Source of the DNA: Oscillospiraceae bacterium
GTDB taxonomy: Bacteria; Bacillota; Clostridia; Oscillospirales; Ruminococcaceae
Assembly (NCBI GenBank): GCA_017427265.1
Contig: JAFRTG010000010.1
Span: forward strand, 1-64,000
Reading direction: 5' to 3'
DNA: 64,000 bases
This document shows, piece after piece, positions 9,405 through 17,770 of the stretch. The position numbers and the translations under genes were made by a program. Each line of letters starts with the position of its first letter. The first letter of the stretch is position 1. The notes beneath the pieces are model-generated. The model saw nothing but the letters and a program-made list of their open reading frames with translations, had not been told where the DNA came from and searched no databases.

Positions 9405-9974
9405 TCATTGTCTTATCTTAATTATTTTTGCAGGCACTCCAGCAACAGTAGAATTTATCTCTGTATTCTTACTTACAACAGCGCCAGCGGCAACTATAGT
9501 ACCCGTGGCTACTTTAGTTCCTCCAAGAATAGTGGCTTTAGCGCCTATCCAAACATTACTTTCAATTCTAATCGGTAAAGCTATAAGTGGCTGGTCTTTG
9601 ATAGGAGTACCCAAATCAGAAAAGCCATGATTTACAGAAAACATTGATGCACCTTCAGCAAACGATACATCATCTCCAATTTTCACTCCACCATACGCCT
9701 CAATATAAACCATAGGTTGAAAACTTACATTATTTCCAATCTCCAATTCTTGGACATTCTGTAAATAAACATCTGGAAATATAGAAACATTATCGCCCAC
9801 GCTTTTAGCCAGTGTTTTCAACAGGGCATACCTTTTAACAAGTGCTATGTTTCCAGGCTTCTTTCGTAAATTAGCCATCATCTTTAATCTGAAGCTCTTC
9901 GGAAATACTGAGTACACCTTTGTTAGAGCATTTATTAACGGCTTGAATTTTGCAAATTTTTCTCGTCCTCTCAT
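9405..9974 (-). CDS. Hexapeptide-repeat (LbH) acyltransferase
   Basis: A 189-residue left-handed beta-helix protein with repeating hexapeptides such as VGDNVSIFPDVYL, IGNNVSFQPMVYI and IESNVWIGAKATILGGTKV. The last is the conserved C-terminal coil of the maltose/galactoside acetyltransferase branch, and it contains a likely catalytic His in SVNHGFSD. It probably O-acetylates a sugar of the capsule repeat. A second, different LbH protein lies immediately upstream (9986-10531), so two modifications, or a two-part enzyme, are possible. Confidence 0.83.
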   Translation of the reverse strand: MRGREKFAKFKPLINALTKVYSVFPKSFRLKMMANLRKKPGNIALVKRYALLKTLAKSVGDNVSIFPDVYLQNVQELEIGNNVSFQPMVYIEAYGGVKIGDDVSFAEGASMFSVNHGFSDLGTPIKDQPLIALPIRIESNVWIGAKATILGGTKVATGTIVAAGAVVSKNTEINSTVAGVPAKIIKIRQ

Positions 9975-9985
9975 TGCTCTAGTTC

Positions 9986-10531
9986 CTACCTAACATCTTC
10001 TATTCTTTTTTGAAGAATAATAGAACCTTCTTTATACTTCCCTTTAATAATACAACCAGCACCTATAACACAGTTATCACCGATTTCTGATCCTCGAAGG
10101 ATCACAGTGTTTGCACCAATCCATACATTATTACCAATCTTAACCGGTGCTGTTCTGTACTTACCAGCCTTCACTCCGCCGACAACTCGAAAGTCGTGAT
10201 CATGATCATAAATTTGGACATTAGGACTCATCTGAACATCATGACCAATCTCGATTCGCTCTCTGCAAGCAATCATATTATTGCAGTTGATTGCTGTGTT
10301 GTTACCAATAATACAGGTCGCTCCTTTGCGAACTCTAATTTTAGCGCCATCACGCATCTTGAAGTTTTTGCCGATTTTCAGTTTTGCCCCTCTGTCCATA
10401 GTAATCTCTGTAAAAGGAGACACCAAACTGATAATCGGGCCTGAAAATGTAGCCGGATGGCACAGTTTAGTCCATCCCATTTTTATCATCCCGCAGGGGA
10501 CACAAATCGCTGCTCTTATATACTTATTCAA
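9986..10531 (-). CDS. Hexapeptide-repeat (LbH) acyltransferase
   Basis: A 181-residue left-handed beta-helix protein: IGKNFKMRDGAKIRVRKG, IGNNTAINCNNMI, and the catalytic-loop HDHDF, followed by IGNNVWIGANTVILRGSEIGDN. The start is a TTG that overlaps the stop of the upstream fusion gene (TTGA), with GAGG-like pairing just before it, so translation is coupled. The YDHDHDF segment places it with WcaF/LacA-like acetyltransferases. It likely decorates the polysaccharide. The acyl group and acceptor are not known. Confidence 0.83.
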   Translation of the reverse strand: MNKYIRAAICVPCGMIKMGWTKLCHPATFSGPIISLVSPFTEITMDRGAKLKIGKNFKMRDGAKIRVRKGATCIIGNNTAINCNNMIACRERIEIGHDVQMSPNVQIYDHDHDFRVVGGVKAGKYRTAPVKIGNNVWIGANTVILRGSEIGDNCVIGAGCIIKGKYKEGSIILQKRIEDVR

Positions 10532-12516
10532 ATCTTCTCAACCTCATCTACATATCTCTGGACAACAAGTTCTCTATCAAACTCTGCCTTTACCTTCTCA
10601 TGACCTGCAATTCCCATAGCACTTCTCTCCGAAGTGTTCATCGTAACTACATTTTCCATAGCAGCCGCAAGTCCTTCGACATCTTCTGATTTAAACAGAT
10701 AGCCTGTCACACCATCATCAATGACATTTGCAGTTCCAGGAATATTACTACCGATGCAGATTCTTCCCATTGCTGCACTTTCGAGAAGAACATTCGGAAC
10801 GCCTTCACCACCATGCGAAGGAAGGACAGTGCAGTTGCACTTAGCAATCCAGTCATTGATATCTTCACGGAAACCGATGTAATTTACGATCTCCTTTTCC
10901 TGATAATCAGCAACTATCTCCTGATACTCTTCTTCCTCATTAAAGCCAGCAATAATGAATTCTGTGTTAGGATACTTAGTTTTTACAATCTCAGCAGCCT
11001 TCAGATATTCATCGATACCTTTCAGCTTCATGACTCTGCCAATGAACAAGAAACGAATTACACCATCATTGGGCATTTCGGTGTATGGATGTTCTTCAAG
11101 ATTACAACCAGAACCTGGGAGCATTTCATAATTGAAACCGATCATTCTATTATCAATAAAGAAATCACGATCGCCAGTGTTCTGGAAGAAAACCTTATAG
11201 GCCTTTTTAACAGACATTCTGTACAGACTCTTACAAATTCTTGCCACAGGAGTGTCCTCTAAGAATGTCGCACCTGTTCCGGTAATATTGCAAACCTGTC
11301 TGTATTTTCCATTTGTGACAAGAGCACCATAGATGTTCGGCTTAATTGTATAGGAGAAGATAATATCAGGGTTAATCTCAGGAATCATCTTCTTATAGAA
11401 AGCAATAAGCTTCAAATCGTTCACGGGGTTTACGCCACGGCGGTCAATCTCAGTAATGATGATATGGCAACCAAGATCCTCAAAGTATTTATTATCCGAA
11501 TCTTCTGGCAACGAGAGATAGACCTCATGTCCGTCCTCAACCAATCGCTGAATAAGTTCCTTACGGAATGCGTGGAGGGTAATGAAGTGATTAGCGAGGA
11601 AAAGTACACGCTTCTTATCTACACCAATAGTATCCGCTTTTGCTTTCTCTTTCGCAATGGCACCAGTTCCGCCTTCAACTATACCTTTTCTATGTAATGT
11701 AGCTGAGATTGATCCTAAGAACATCTTGCAGTCCATGATGAATCCTGACCAACTGCTCTTTTTCAGAGCGTCAGCGTAGACTCCGTCATACTTTGCTTTC
11801 TTCTCAATCTCCAGCTCATCACGTCCACTAATCTGAGCTAGACCAGTAAGGCCAGGCTTTACATCATTAGCGCCATACTTGTCTCTCTCGGCAGTCAAAT
11901 AATCCTGATTCCAGAGAGCCGGTCGAGGGCCAATAACACTCATGTTCCCCCTGAAAATATTCCAAAGCTGTGGGAGCTCGTCGATAGACGCCTTACGGAT
12001 GAATGCGCCAACCTTAGTAATGCCGCCATTATGAAGCATATGAGTAGGAACATCCTTAGGTGTATTAACAGACATAGATCTGAATTTTAGCAGTTCAAAA
12101 TAAAACTTATCTGTTCCAACACGTTTCTGTTTAAAAAACACAGGTCCCGGATCATCAACTTTAATAGCTAGAGCAGTGACAGCATAGATCGGTGAAAGTA
12201 CAACAAGGCCACAAAAAGAGAGAACTATATCAAAACCGCGCTTAACATACTTTTCATAGAAAGTCGGAATATGCATGGTATTTGCAACAGCTTCAAGATG
12301 CCCTTGCTTACCATCGGCATTTACAGGATCAGAATCAGTTTCAACCAACACAACTTTACGTCCCTGCAGCGGATTTTGCTCTTCTGGTTGATTAGCATAA
12401 ACCGAACTCGGATACTGTTTCTTTGCGATATGACGCATAACAAGGTATGTAACTCCGAGAATAGCGCCTGAAGCGATTGAAACTTTTTTCATGTTCTTTT
12501 TAGTCTGTTCTTTCAT
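10528..12516 (-). CDS. Fusion of initiating undecaprenyl-phosphate sugar transferase with a GT4 glycosyltransferase
   Basis: One 662-residue protein with two enzymes. Residues ~85-285 are a short-type polyisoprenyl-phosphate hexose-1-phosphate transferase (PglC/WcaJ C-terminal type): KRGFDIVLSFCGLVVLSPIY membrane helix, KVDDPGPVFFKQKRVG, LLKFRSMS, KASIDELPQLWNIFRGNMS and the IGPRP motif. Residues ~303-662 are a GT-B family 4 transferase with RFLFIGRVMKLKGIDEYLKAA and LPSHGGEGVPNVLLESAAMG. A short N-terminal hydrophobic segment precedes both. The first domain would load the first sugar phosphate onto undecaprenyl phosphate and the second would add the next sugar, so the lipid-linked disaccharide could be made by one polypeptide. 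It starts the transferase block of the operon and overlaps the next gene. Both domains look complete. Confidence 0.9.
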   Translation of the reverse strand: MKEQTKKNMKKVSIASGAILGVTYLVMRHIAKKQYPSSVYANQPEEQNPLQGRKVVLVETDSDPVNADGKQGHLEAVANTMHIPTFYEKYVKRGFDIVLSFCGLVVLSPIYAVTALAIKVDDPGPVFFKQKRVGTDKFYFELLKFRSMSVNTPKDVPTHMLHNGGITKVGAFIRKASIDELPQLWNIFRGNMSVIGPRPALWNQDYLTAERDKYGANDVKPGLTGLAQISGRDELEIEKKAKYDGVYADALKKSSWSGFIMDCKMFLGSISATLHRKGIVEGGTGAIAKEKAKADTIGVDKKRVLFLANHFITLHAFRKELIQRLVEDGHEVYLSLPEDSDNKYFEDLGCHIIITEIDRRGVNPVNDLKLIAFYKKMIPEINPDIIFSYTIKPNIYGALVTNGKYRQVCNITGTGATFLEDTPVARICKSLYRMSVKKAYKVFFQNTGDRDFFIDNRMIGFNYEMLPGSGCNLEEHPYTEMPNDGVIRFLFIGRVMKLKGIDEYLKAAEIVKTKYPNTEFIIAGFNEEEEYQEIVADYQEKEIVNYIGFREDINDWIAKCNCTVLPSHGGEGVPNVLLESAAMGRICIGSNIPGTANVIDDGVTGYLFKSEDVEGLAAAMENVVTMNTSERSAMGIAGHEKVKAEFDRELVVQRYVDEVEKI

Positions 12517-12617
12517 GCTCTATTACCTTACCTCACCTTATCTAATCTTTATTTCTACAATCTCTATACCGTATTTTAGCTACGTTCAAAATACTATATA
12601 TTTTACACCGTTATTTC

Positions 12618-13160
12618 TCACACAGCAACCGGCATCTGATGCCTAACTTCCTTAACTTCAGTTTTCTCAGTATCGCACACTTCATTATATCCTGTCCGCG
12701 TTCCAGCCTTAATCTCAGCCCTTGCCTTTACTACAGAACCACAATTAATATGGCAGCCCTGATGAACCACGCAATTGTGATTCAAAATAACACCTGCCGA
12801 TAATATACATCCAACATCAACTGTCACATCTGTATGAACAACAGCCATCGGCTCAATAAAACACCCCATGCCAATTTTCGCCGACGGACTTATATAGGCT
12901 TTTTCATGAATCAGGACGGGCACATTATATCCGATCCTGCACAATGTATAAATCAATTCCAGACGCAGTTCGGGATTTCCAATCGCAACAACCGCTGAAT
13001 CATATTCACGAATCAACTTTCCAATATCACAGAGTTTCCCGACAGCAGATGCATTGGCATCATCAGCAAAATCTATCCGATCAAAACATCTCATAGATCC
13101 TGCGATTTCCTTGGCCACCATACCATACTGTCCAGCACCTATAATAAGTAAGTTTTTCAT
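12618..13160 (-). CDS. Sugar O-/N-acyltransferase, NeuD/PglD type
   Basis: A 180-residue protein with the two parts of the NeuD/PglD family: an N-terminal nucleotide-sugar-binding Rossmann-like region (LLIIGAGQYGMVAKEIA; AVVAIGNPELRLELI) and a C-terminal left-handed beta-helix (ISPSAKIGMGCFIEPMAVVH, GVILNHNCVVHQGCHINCGS) containing the conserved catalytic-type His. Such enzymes acetylate amino-sugars, for example in bacillosamine or sialic-acid-like pathways. The start was set at the ATG 13160, seven bases after AAGGAGG; a TTG two codons upstream is less likely. A 447-base non-coding gap separates it from the phosphatase gene upstream. Confidence 0.83.
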   Translation of the reverse strand: MKNLLIIGAGQYGMVAKEIAGSMRCFDRIDFADDANASAVGKLCDIGKLIREYDSAVVAIGNPELRLELIYTLCRIGYNVPVLIHEKAYISPSAKIGMGCFIEPMAVVHTDVTVDVGCILSAGVILNHNCVVHQGCHINCGSVVKARAEIKAGTRTGYNEVCDTEKTEVKEVRHQMPVAV

Positions 13161-13607
13161 AAACAAGCCTCCTTAAAAACAATTGTATGAATTGTCAAAT
13201 TGCATACAACAGCTAATATAGACCCAACGTTAGATTAGTATTACAACTTATCGTGCCGTTAATGACTCAATTACCAGATAAGCACCCCCACTCTTTATAA
13301 CACGCTACCAGCCGACATTGGCCGCGATAGCTGATAGTACAGACTCACTAATCTCAATATTCAACTTTGTCTGCACCGCTTGAGACAAAAACAAGAAAAA
13401 GATCATGTAGAAAACGGATGAATCCAAGATAAAATGCACAGAGACCGTTCGAGGTGATTCTCCAATCAGCCGCCGGTCTCTGCAATAATATACAGCAAAA
13501 TGTCCCTCAAGGACTTTACACAGTTCTATTACAGAGAAACGCGAGGTTCGCAGCCTGTGTCCATCCTTTCCTTTATAAAAAATTATTTCTAATACAAGCA
13601 GGTACTG
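13161..13607 (-). other. Long mid-operon gap with hairpin and near-palindrome
   Basis: No credible gene lies on either strand. Next to the PglD ribosome site, 13173-13205 holds an imperfect palindrome built on TTGTATG and CATACAA arms. At 13440-13481 there is an 8-bp inverted repeat (AGAGACCG / CGGTCTCT) around a 26-base interior, without a T-tract. The gap separates the regulatory phosphatase/kinase genes from the assembly genes, so an internal promoter, processing site or anti-termination element is plausible. None is proven, and no known riboswitch class was recognised. Confidence 0.35.
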
Positions 13608-14288
13608 TCATAACCGATGCCTGTCAAGTACTGCATTTGAAGTCTCAATGATCTCGCTCCTGACTTTTTTTTGCAGCAAATCCCAATTTGGTTTTCTCGT
13701 TGTCACATTATGAGCATCCGAGCCGAAAGCAAAATGCTCATATTCAGAAATGACCCGTTTCGCAATCTTTTTTTCTTTCCAGCTTGAAAACGCTTCATTA
13801 TTAAGCTGTAATATCGCTTTGGTATTCAGAATGGTTCGGATCTCATCCTTACTGTAGTATTCTAAATACCTGTGAACATGCGCCAGCATAACTGTCAGCT
13901 TATATTCAGCAGCAATATTATAGATCTCTTCTGACATCCATTTCTCATACGGACGATACGGAAACTCCAGCAAAATAAGATCCGTGCCCTCAATCGCAAG
14001 TTTTTCGATCTCCGGAAGTTCCGAAATACCGTGTTCAATCGCAATTTCAGCCCCCAGAAAGATTGTCTGAACAGCGGCACGCTGCCGAATCTTTTCATAA
14101 GCTGCCCGTCGCTTCTGCAAAAACGCAGAAACGGATTTCTCGCGGTGCGCGTAAAAATGCGGTGTAGCGCAAATCCGGGAAACGCCCTGATTCTTCATCA
14201 TTTCGATCATTTCAAGCGACATATCCGCATCTTTGGCACCGTCATCCATACCCGGAAGGATATGGCAATGATATTCTGTTACGAGCAT
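13608..14288 (-). CDS. CpsB/CapC-type PHP tyrosine-protein phosphatase
   Basis: A manganese-dependent phosphatase of the PHP fold, 226 residues. Metal ligands are visible in EYHCHILPGMDDGAKD (His7, His9, Asp15), CATPHFY, MLAHVHRY and FGSDAHN. In Firmicutes it removes phosphate from the C-terminal tyrosine cluster of the partner BY-kinase, which is encoded 12 bases upstream here, and so controls chain length and capsule amount. The order kinase then phosphatase at the 5' end of the operon is usual for Wzy-dependent loci. Confidence 0.93.
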   Translation of the reverse strand: MLVTEYHCHILPGMDDGAKDADMSLEMIEMMKNQGVSRICATPHFYAHREKSVSAFLQKRRAAYEKIRQRAAVQTIFLGAEIAIEHGISELPEIEKLAIEGTDLILLEFPYRPYEKWMSEEIYNIAAEYKLTVMLAHVHRYLEYYSKDEIRTILNTKAILQLNNEAFSSWKEKKIAKRVISEYEHFAFGSDAHNVTTRKPNWDLLQKKVRSEIIETSNAVLDRHRL

Positions 14289-14300
14289 TGTATAAAACCT

Positions 14301-15827
14301 TTACTTCTTTTGTTTATCCTTGGAATCTTCGTTATCAGCCGCATCCGGCTTTGTACCGAAGTAACCGTAGCCATCGCCGTAACCCTTTTTATAGTAGTAT
14401 TTTCCCTTATACCTGTATTTTGAATAATAGCCGGCACGCTTGGATTTAATACCGTTTATGATAAAACCGAGCAGATTCATATTCGCAAGCTCAATTCTCT
14501 TGAACACATCATCAACGTCTTCGACAGTAGTTTTCCCGTACCGCACGACCAGAATAATACCGGAAATATCCTTCGCAAGCTCCATTGCATCGGTAACGAT
14601 ATTGATCGGCGGCGTGTCAATAATAATGCAGTCATATTTCTCACTGAGTTCGGTCAGAATCTTGCTCATATTCTCACTTGCAAGCAGTTCAGAAGGATTC
14701 GGAGGAATGGGGCCTCCTGTCATGACATCGAGATTATCCATGACCTTTTTCTGAATACAGTCATCAAGCCTCGCCATTTTACTGACCGCAGTTGACAGAC
14801 CTTTTTTGTTTTTCAGACTGAAGATTTTATGCAGCACTGATTTTCGCATATCGGCATCAATCAGCAGCACTTTATTACCGCCCTGCGCCATTGCAATGGC
14901 AATATTGGCAGCCGTTGTACTTTTACCGTCGCTGGGATTTGCAGATGAAACTGCAAATATCTTCTTTTCTACGGTAGACAGAGAAAATGTGACATTGGTG
15001 CGGATTGATTTATAGCTCTCAACGACATAAAACGGAACATCGCTGTCTGTCAGTTTCATGTGCGAATCTTCATCGTTTTCCTTTTTCCGTTTTTTCTTCT
15101 TATCGTCACCAAACTGCTGAATCTCACCGATAATCGCTTTATGATACTTTTCACCGAGCGAATCGGCGTCCTTCACGGTGTTATCAAAGAAGTCAATCAC
15201 AAAGATGATGAGAACCGCAAGCATAAAGGCCGCTGCCATACCCATCATGGTATTCTTGGGAATATTCGGCGCAACAGGTGTATTGTAAACCTTTGCCGTA
15301 TCTATCGTATTAACCGAACCAACGCCGACCGCATCCTGCACGAACTGCGGCGCAACCTGCGTCAGGTCATTACAGATCGCAGCAGCGACCTTTGCATTCT
15401 TCGTTTTCGCTGTGACCTTAACAGCAGAAGTATCTGTCACAGAGGAAATCGCAAGGCATGTCCGGATAGAAGAAGGAATGATTTTTTTATCTGCAGTCAG
15501 CGAAAAATTCGCAGAAAGCGTATTCTCATCAAATTCCCGCAGCAGCCTCTCCCCCACTGCATTCATCACAGCATCGTCTTTCATCACTTCAATATAAGTA
15601 TTGACGAGCTGCTTGGAATTACTGATGTTATTAACATTATTTGCATTCTCACTGATGCCTGTGTAACTTTGCACATACATTGTTATATGAGAAGAATATT
15701 CCAAAGGCAGAATATACTTTGAAAAACCAAATGCAGCCGCTCCGCCAAGAACGATTGCCAGCAGCAGCACCCAGAGATGACTGAAAAGCAGTGTGATAAT
15801 GTCTTTAATCGAGTAGGTTTCATTCAT
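14301..15827 (-). CDS. Wzz/BY-kinase: chain-length regulator fused to bacterial tyrosine kinase
   Basis: About 508 residues. A Wzz-type N-terminal half with two membrane helices (roughly residues 13-36 and 194-215) and the proline-rich APNIPKN before the second is fused to a cytoplasmic BY-kinase. The kinase carries Walker A NPSDGKSTTA, Walker A' VLLIDADMRKS, Walker B IIIDTPP, and a C-terminal tyrosine cluster (YYSKYRYKGKYYYKKGYGDGYGYF). In many Firmicutes these halves are two proteins (CpsC and CpsD); here they are one, as in proteobacterial Wzc. ATG 15827 is preferred. The longer GTG start at 15848 would include the AAAGGA that looks like the ribosome site. Confidence 0.92.
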   Translation of the reverse strand: MNETYSIKDIITLLFSHLWVLLLAIVLGGAAAFGFSKYILPLEYSSHITMYVQSYTGISENANNVNNISNSKQLVNTYIEVMKDDAVMNAVGERLLREFDENTLSANFSLTADKKIIPSSIRTCLAISSVTDTSAVKVTAKTKNAKVAAAICNDLTQVAPQFVQDAVGVGSVNTIDTAKVYNTPVAPNIPKNTMMGMAAAFMLAVLIIFVIDFFDNTVKDADSLGEKYHKAIIGEIQQFGDDKKKKRKKENDEDSHMKLTDSDVPFYVVESYKSIRTNVTFSLSTVEKKIFAVSSANPSDGKSTTAANIAIAMAQGGNKVLLIDADMRKSVLHKIFSLKNKKGLSTAVSKMARLDDCIQKKVMDNLDVMTGGPIPPNPSELLASENMSKILTELSEKYDCIIIDTPPINIVTDAMELAKDISGIILVVRYGKTTVEDVDDVFKRIELANMNLLGFIINGIKSKRAGYYSKYRYKGKYYYKKGYGDGYGYFGTKPDAADNEDSKDKQKK

Positions 15828-16005
15828 GGTGAATATTAGTCCTTTCACAAAATTGTATATGCGCTGTAACTTACACAGAATAATAGGATAAAAGCAGATT
15901 ATCCGGAAACGGCAATCTGTTCTTCATGCTTAACCCCGGAGTTAAAATAAAGCTCCGAGAAAAAAAGACAGATTCCGAAGATAATCAGGCATAAAAGAAG
16001 GGGAT

Positions 16006-16413
16006 CTATTTACCCGCAATGAAAATCGCTGCACAGGATGCGGAAATGCCAAGCAAATTACCGTGGACACTAGAAACATAGTCTTTCAGATTGAAACACC
16101 GCCACTTTTTGCAATTTACGCCGCAGATCAACAATCCGCCGGCGCAGCCCATAACCGAAATCACAATGCTGATAATCAATGCATGGTTGCTGATTCCCTT
16201 TTGAAACGTCTATAGTATATAATTTGAAACAATTCCGGATATCCAAACAACGAACAGCTCCGAAATTGCCGGGGCATTTTCCGGAATTTGAATTTTCGTA
16301 AATACTTTTCCATTGCTTTTCACTTCCGTTCCAGCCTCAAAAAGCGCTTTTCTCAAAATTCGGCTTCCGTTCTCAAAGTCAATTTTTGTACATATTTCAC
16401 ATTCAATTATCAA
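16006..16413 (-). pseudogene. Small membrane protein ORF interrupted by an amber codon, in the capsule operon leader
   Basis: Reading the minus strand from 16413, the frame encodes 67 residues ending in a hydrophobic segment (ISELFVVWISGIVSNYIL), meets a TAG at 16210-16212, and continues in the same frame for another 67 codons with clear coding character: a membrane segment (ALIISIVISVMGCAGGLLICG), a Cys-rich patch, then a second hydrophobic stretch to a TAG at 16006. No ATG lies between the upstream TAG and the first codons; a TTG with poor spacing is the only candidate start. It looks like the remnant of a small two- or three-span membrane protein. The family is not recognised. A single stop read-through or sequencing error cannot be excluded. 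Confidence 0.4.
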
Positions 16414-16422
16414 ATCCTATTC

Positions 16423-16451
16423 AGTATATTCTATACAAAACGCGCAAACAA
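16423..16451 (-). promoter_or_regulatory. Candidate sigma-A promoter upstream of the capsule operon (proximal)
   Basis: On the minus strand TTGTTT (16446-16451) and TATACT (16423-16428) are 17 bases apart. It would read into the interrupted ORF and then the kinase gene. Confidence 0.45.
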
Positions 16452-16564
16452 ATGCGTCGTGATATACATATTTTCCACTTCGCAGTCACAAAAATTGTAT
16501 CACTTCGCTTCTTTTTAGGGCAATATAGAACAGAATAGCAATTTCAATTCATCGCCTTGTATAT

Positions 16565-16593
16565 ATAATATCACCTTATCCTCAAAATGTCAA
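16565..16593 (-). promoter_or_regulatory. Candidate sigma-A promoter of the capsule operon (distal)
   Basis: On the minus strand TTGACA (16588-16593) and TATTAT (16565-16570) are 17 bases apart. It is the best match upstream of the polysaccharide operon and would give a leader of about 730 bases before the kinase start. Confidence 0.6.
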
Positions 16594-16958
16594 TGGATTA
16601 AATGAAAATAGTTCAGAAATTGGCTCATCTGTATGTCATTGACAGTGACAGGGCATCTATCATTGTGCACATTGATGGTATCGCGATATGACTATATGAA
16701 CTAAACAAATCAGGGCCAATCTGAACGGAGCAGGAACTGATTTTTCAACAGATCAGACAGAAATTTTATAGTATGATTTAATAGCAATCTAAGATAATTT
16801 GGGGCTAACGAGATAAAATATGCCACAGGATATATTGATTTACGAGCAGCAGTGGAGATCAACGCTCACGATGCAAGCTTGCCAAAGCTGTGAAAGGCTT
16901 TGCACCAGTCATGTTTTCAGCAATGAATCGTCTAATGTCTAAAATAAATATAAGAATA

Positions 16959-17248
16959 TTGACATCTGAGCAAAAATATGATATAGTAATTTTGTGTTTT
17001 GGTTATTGCCAATCTGACCATGCTGCAGAATACCGGAGAAAATGCGGCTGTCATACACACTGTAATGAGATAAGAGGCTGGATGAGCGACCTGGTTAAAG
17101 CAAGACAACTGCACGACTGGCTGATGTTGCAAAACTGCACGAGTACGGATATGATAGTGCTGTACTGGATTTCATGCCGGTATATATCTGGTTTTTGAAA
17201 GAAGAATGGAAGATGTCACCACAGGATCTATATAATCAGTATGGCTGA
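16959..17248 (+). pseudogene. Degenerate short gene with an intact-looking promoter
   Basis: A promoter-like TTGACA (16959-16964), 17 bases, TATAGT (16982-16987) is followed by broken reading frames. The clearest protein-like piece is 17099-17248, ending in RLADVAKLHEYGYDSAVLDF and then FLKEEWKMSPQDLYNQYG before a TGA. A preceding piece in another frame starts MSDLVKARQ. Together they suggest one small protein broken by frameshifts. The family is not recognised. From 16600 to 17098 nothing else coding is visible on either strand. Confidence 0.3.
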
Positions 17249-17368
17249 TTCCTCATACAGAAATAATGTCCCGGTAATCTGGTTCACAGAATACGAAGTG
17301 CCATTTTACGCATAAAAAAGGATTGAATCTCGGTGCTTCCTTTTTAACACAGTCAATCCTCAACTCAA

Positions 17369-17396
17369 ACGCCGCCTGACAGCCATCAGGCGGCGT
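17369..17396 (-). terminator. Hairpin terminator after the 17.4 kb gene
   Basis: A perfect 11-bp stem (ACGCCGCCTGA / TCAGGCGGCGT) with a 6-base loop is followed on the minus strand by TTTGAGTTG. It lies 21 bases past the stop of the small minus-strand gene. Confidence 0.6.
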
Positions 17397-17416
17397 TCGT
17401 ATTGCAATATCCGAAT

Positions 17417-17719
17417 TCAGTCAGACAGCTTTGATCCGGTATCGTCGCTGTAAAATGAGATCTGTATACCATCCGCAAGCGTAAACACATACACGGGCGT
17501 TCCTTCCCCGACTGACGCATCCGTCCAGCGGACATCATCAGGCTCGCCGAGAGCAGAAAATTCTGTGTGCTGTACTTCAGTACCGTTCTTGCGACGGCTC
17601 CCCTGTTTCATGCGGTCCCAGCTTTTTGGATCATGCTTTTTCACCAGTATTTTTCCGATTCGTCCGCCGATAATACTGAACACCAATGCAGCAATCAATG
17701 TTACGGGACACATACACAT
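17417..17719 (-). CDS. Small predicted membrane-anchored protein, unknown function
   Basis: A 100-residue product with one N-terminal hydrophobic segment (VTLIAALVFSIIGGRIGKILV, residues 6-26), a basic stretch and an acidic C-terminal domain with alternating strands (TPVYVFTLADGIQISFYSDD). The ATG at 17719 lacks a strong ribosome site. It lies 51 bases after the ABC transporter gene on the same strand and before a terminator hairpin, so it could be the last gene of that operon. No family recognised. Codon use is similar to the ABC genes, which supports a real gene. Confidence 0.5.
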   Translation of the reverse strand: MCMCPVTLIAALVFSIIGGRIGKILVKKHDPKSWDRMKQGSRRKNGTEVQHTEFSALGEPDDVRWTDASVGEGTPVYVFTLADGIQISFYSDDTGSKLSD

Positions 17720-17770
17720 TTTCTCACAGCTTTTACAGACAAACGGTTTCCATCCATCAAGTATCTGAGA

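Noticed and set aside
13440-13481. Possible riboswitch in the capsule operon gap
   Set aside because: Only one short inverted repeat, no T-tract and no conserved core of any riboswitch class I know.
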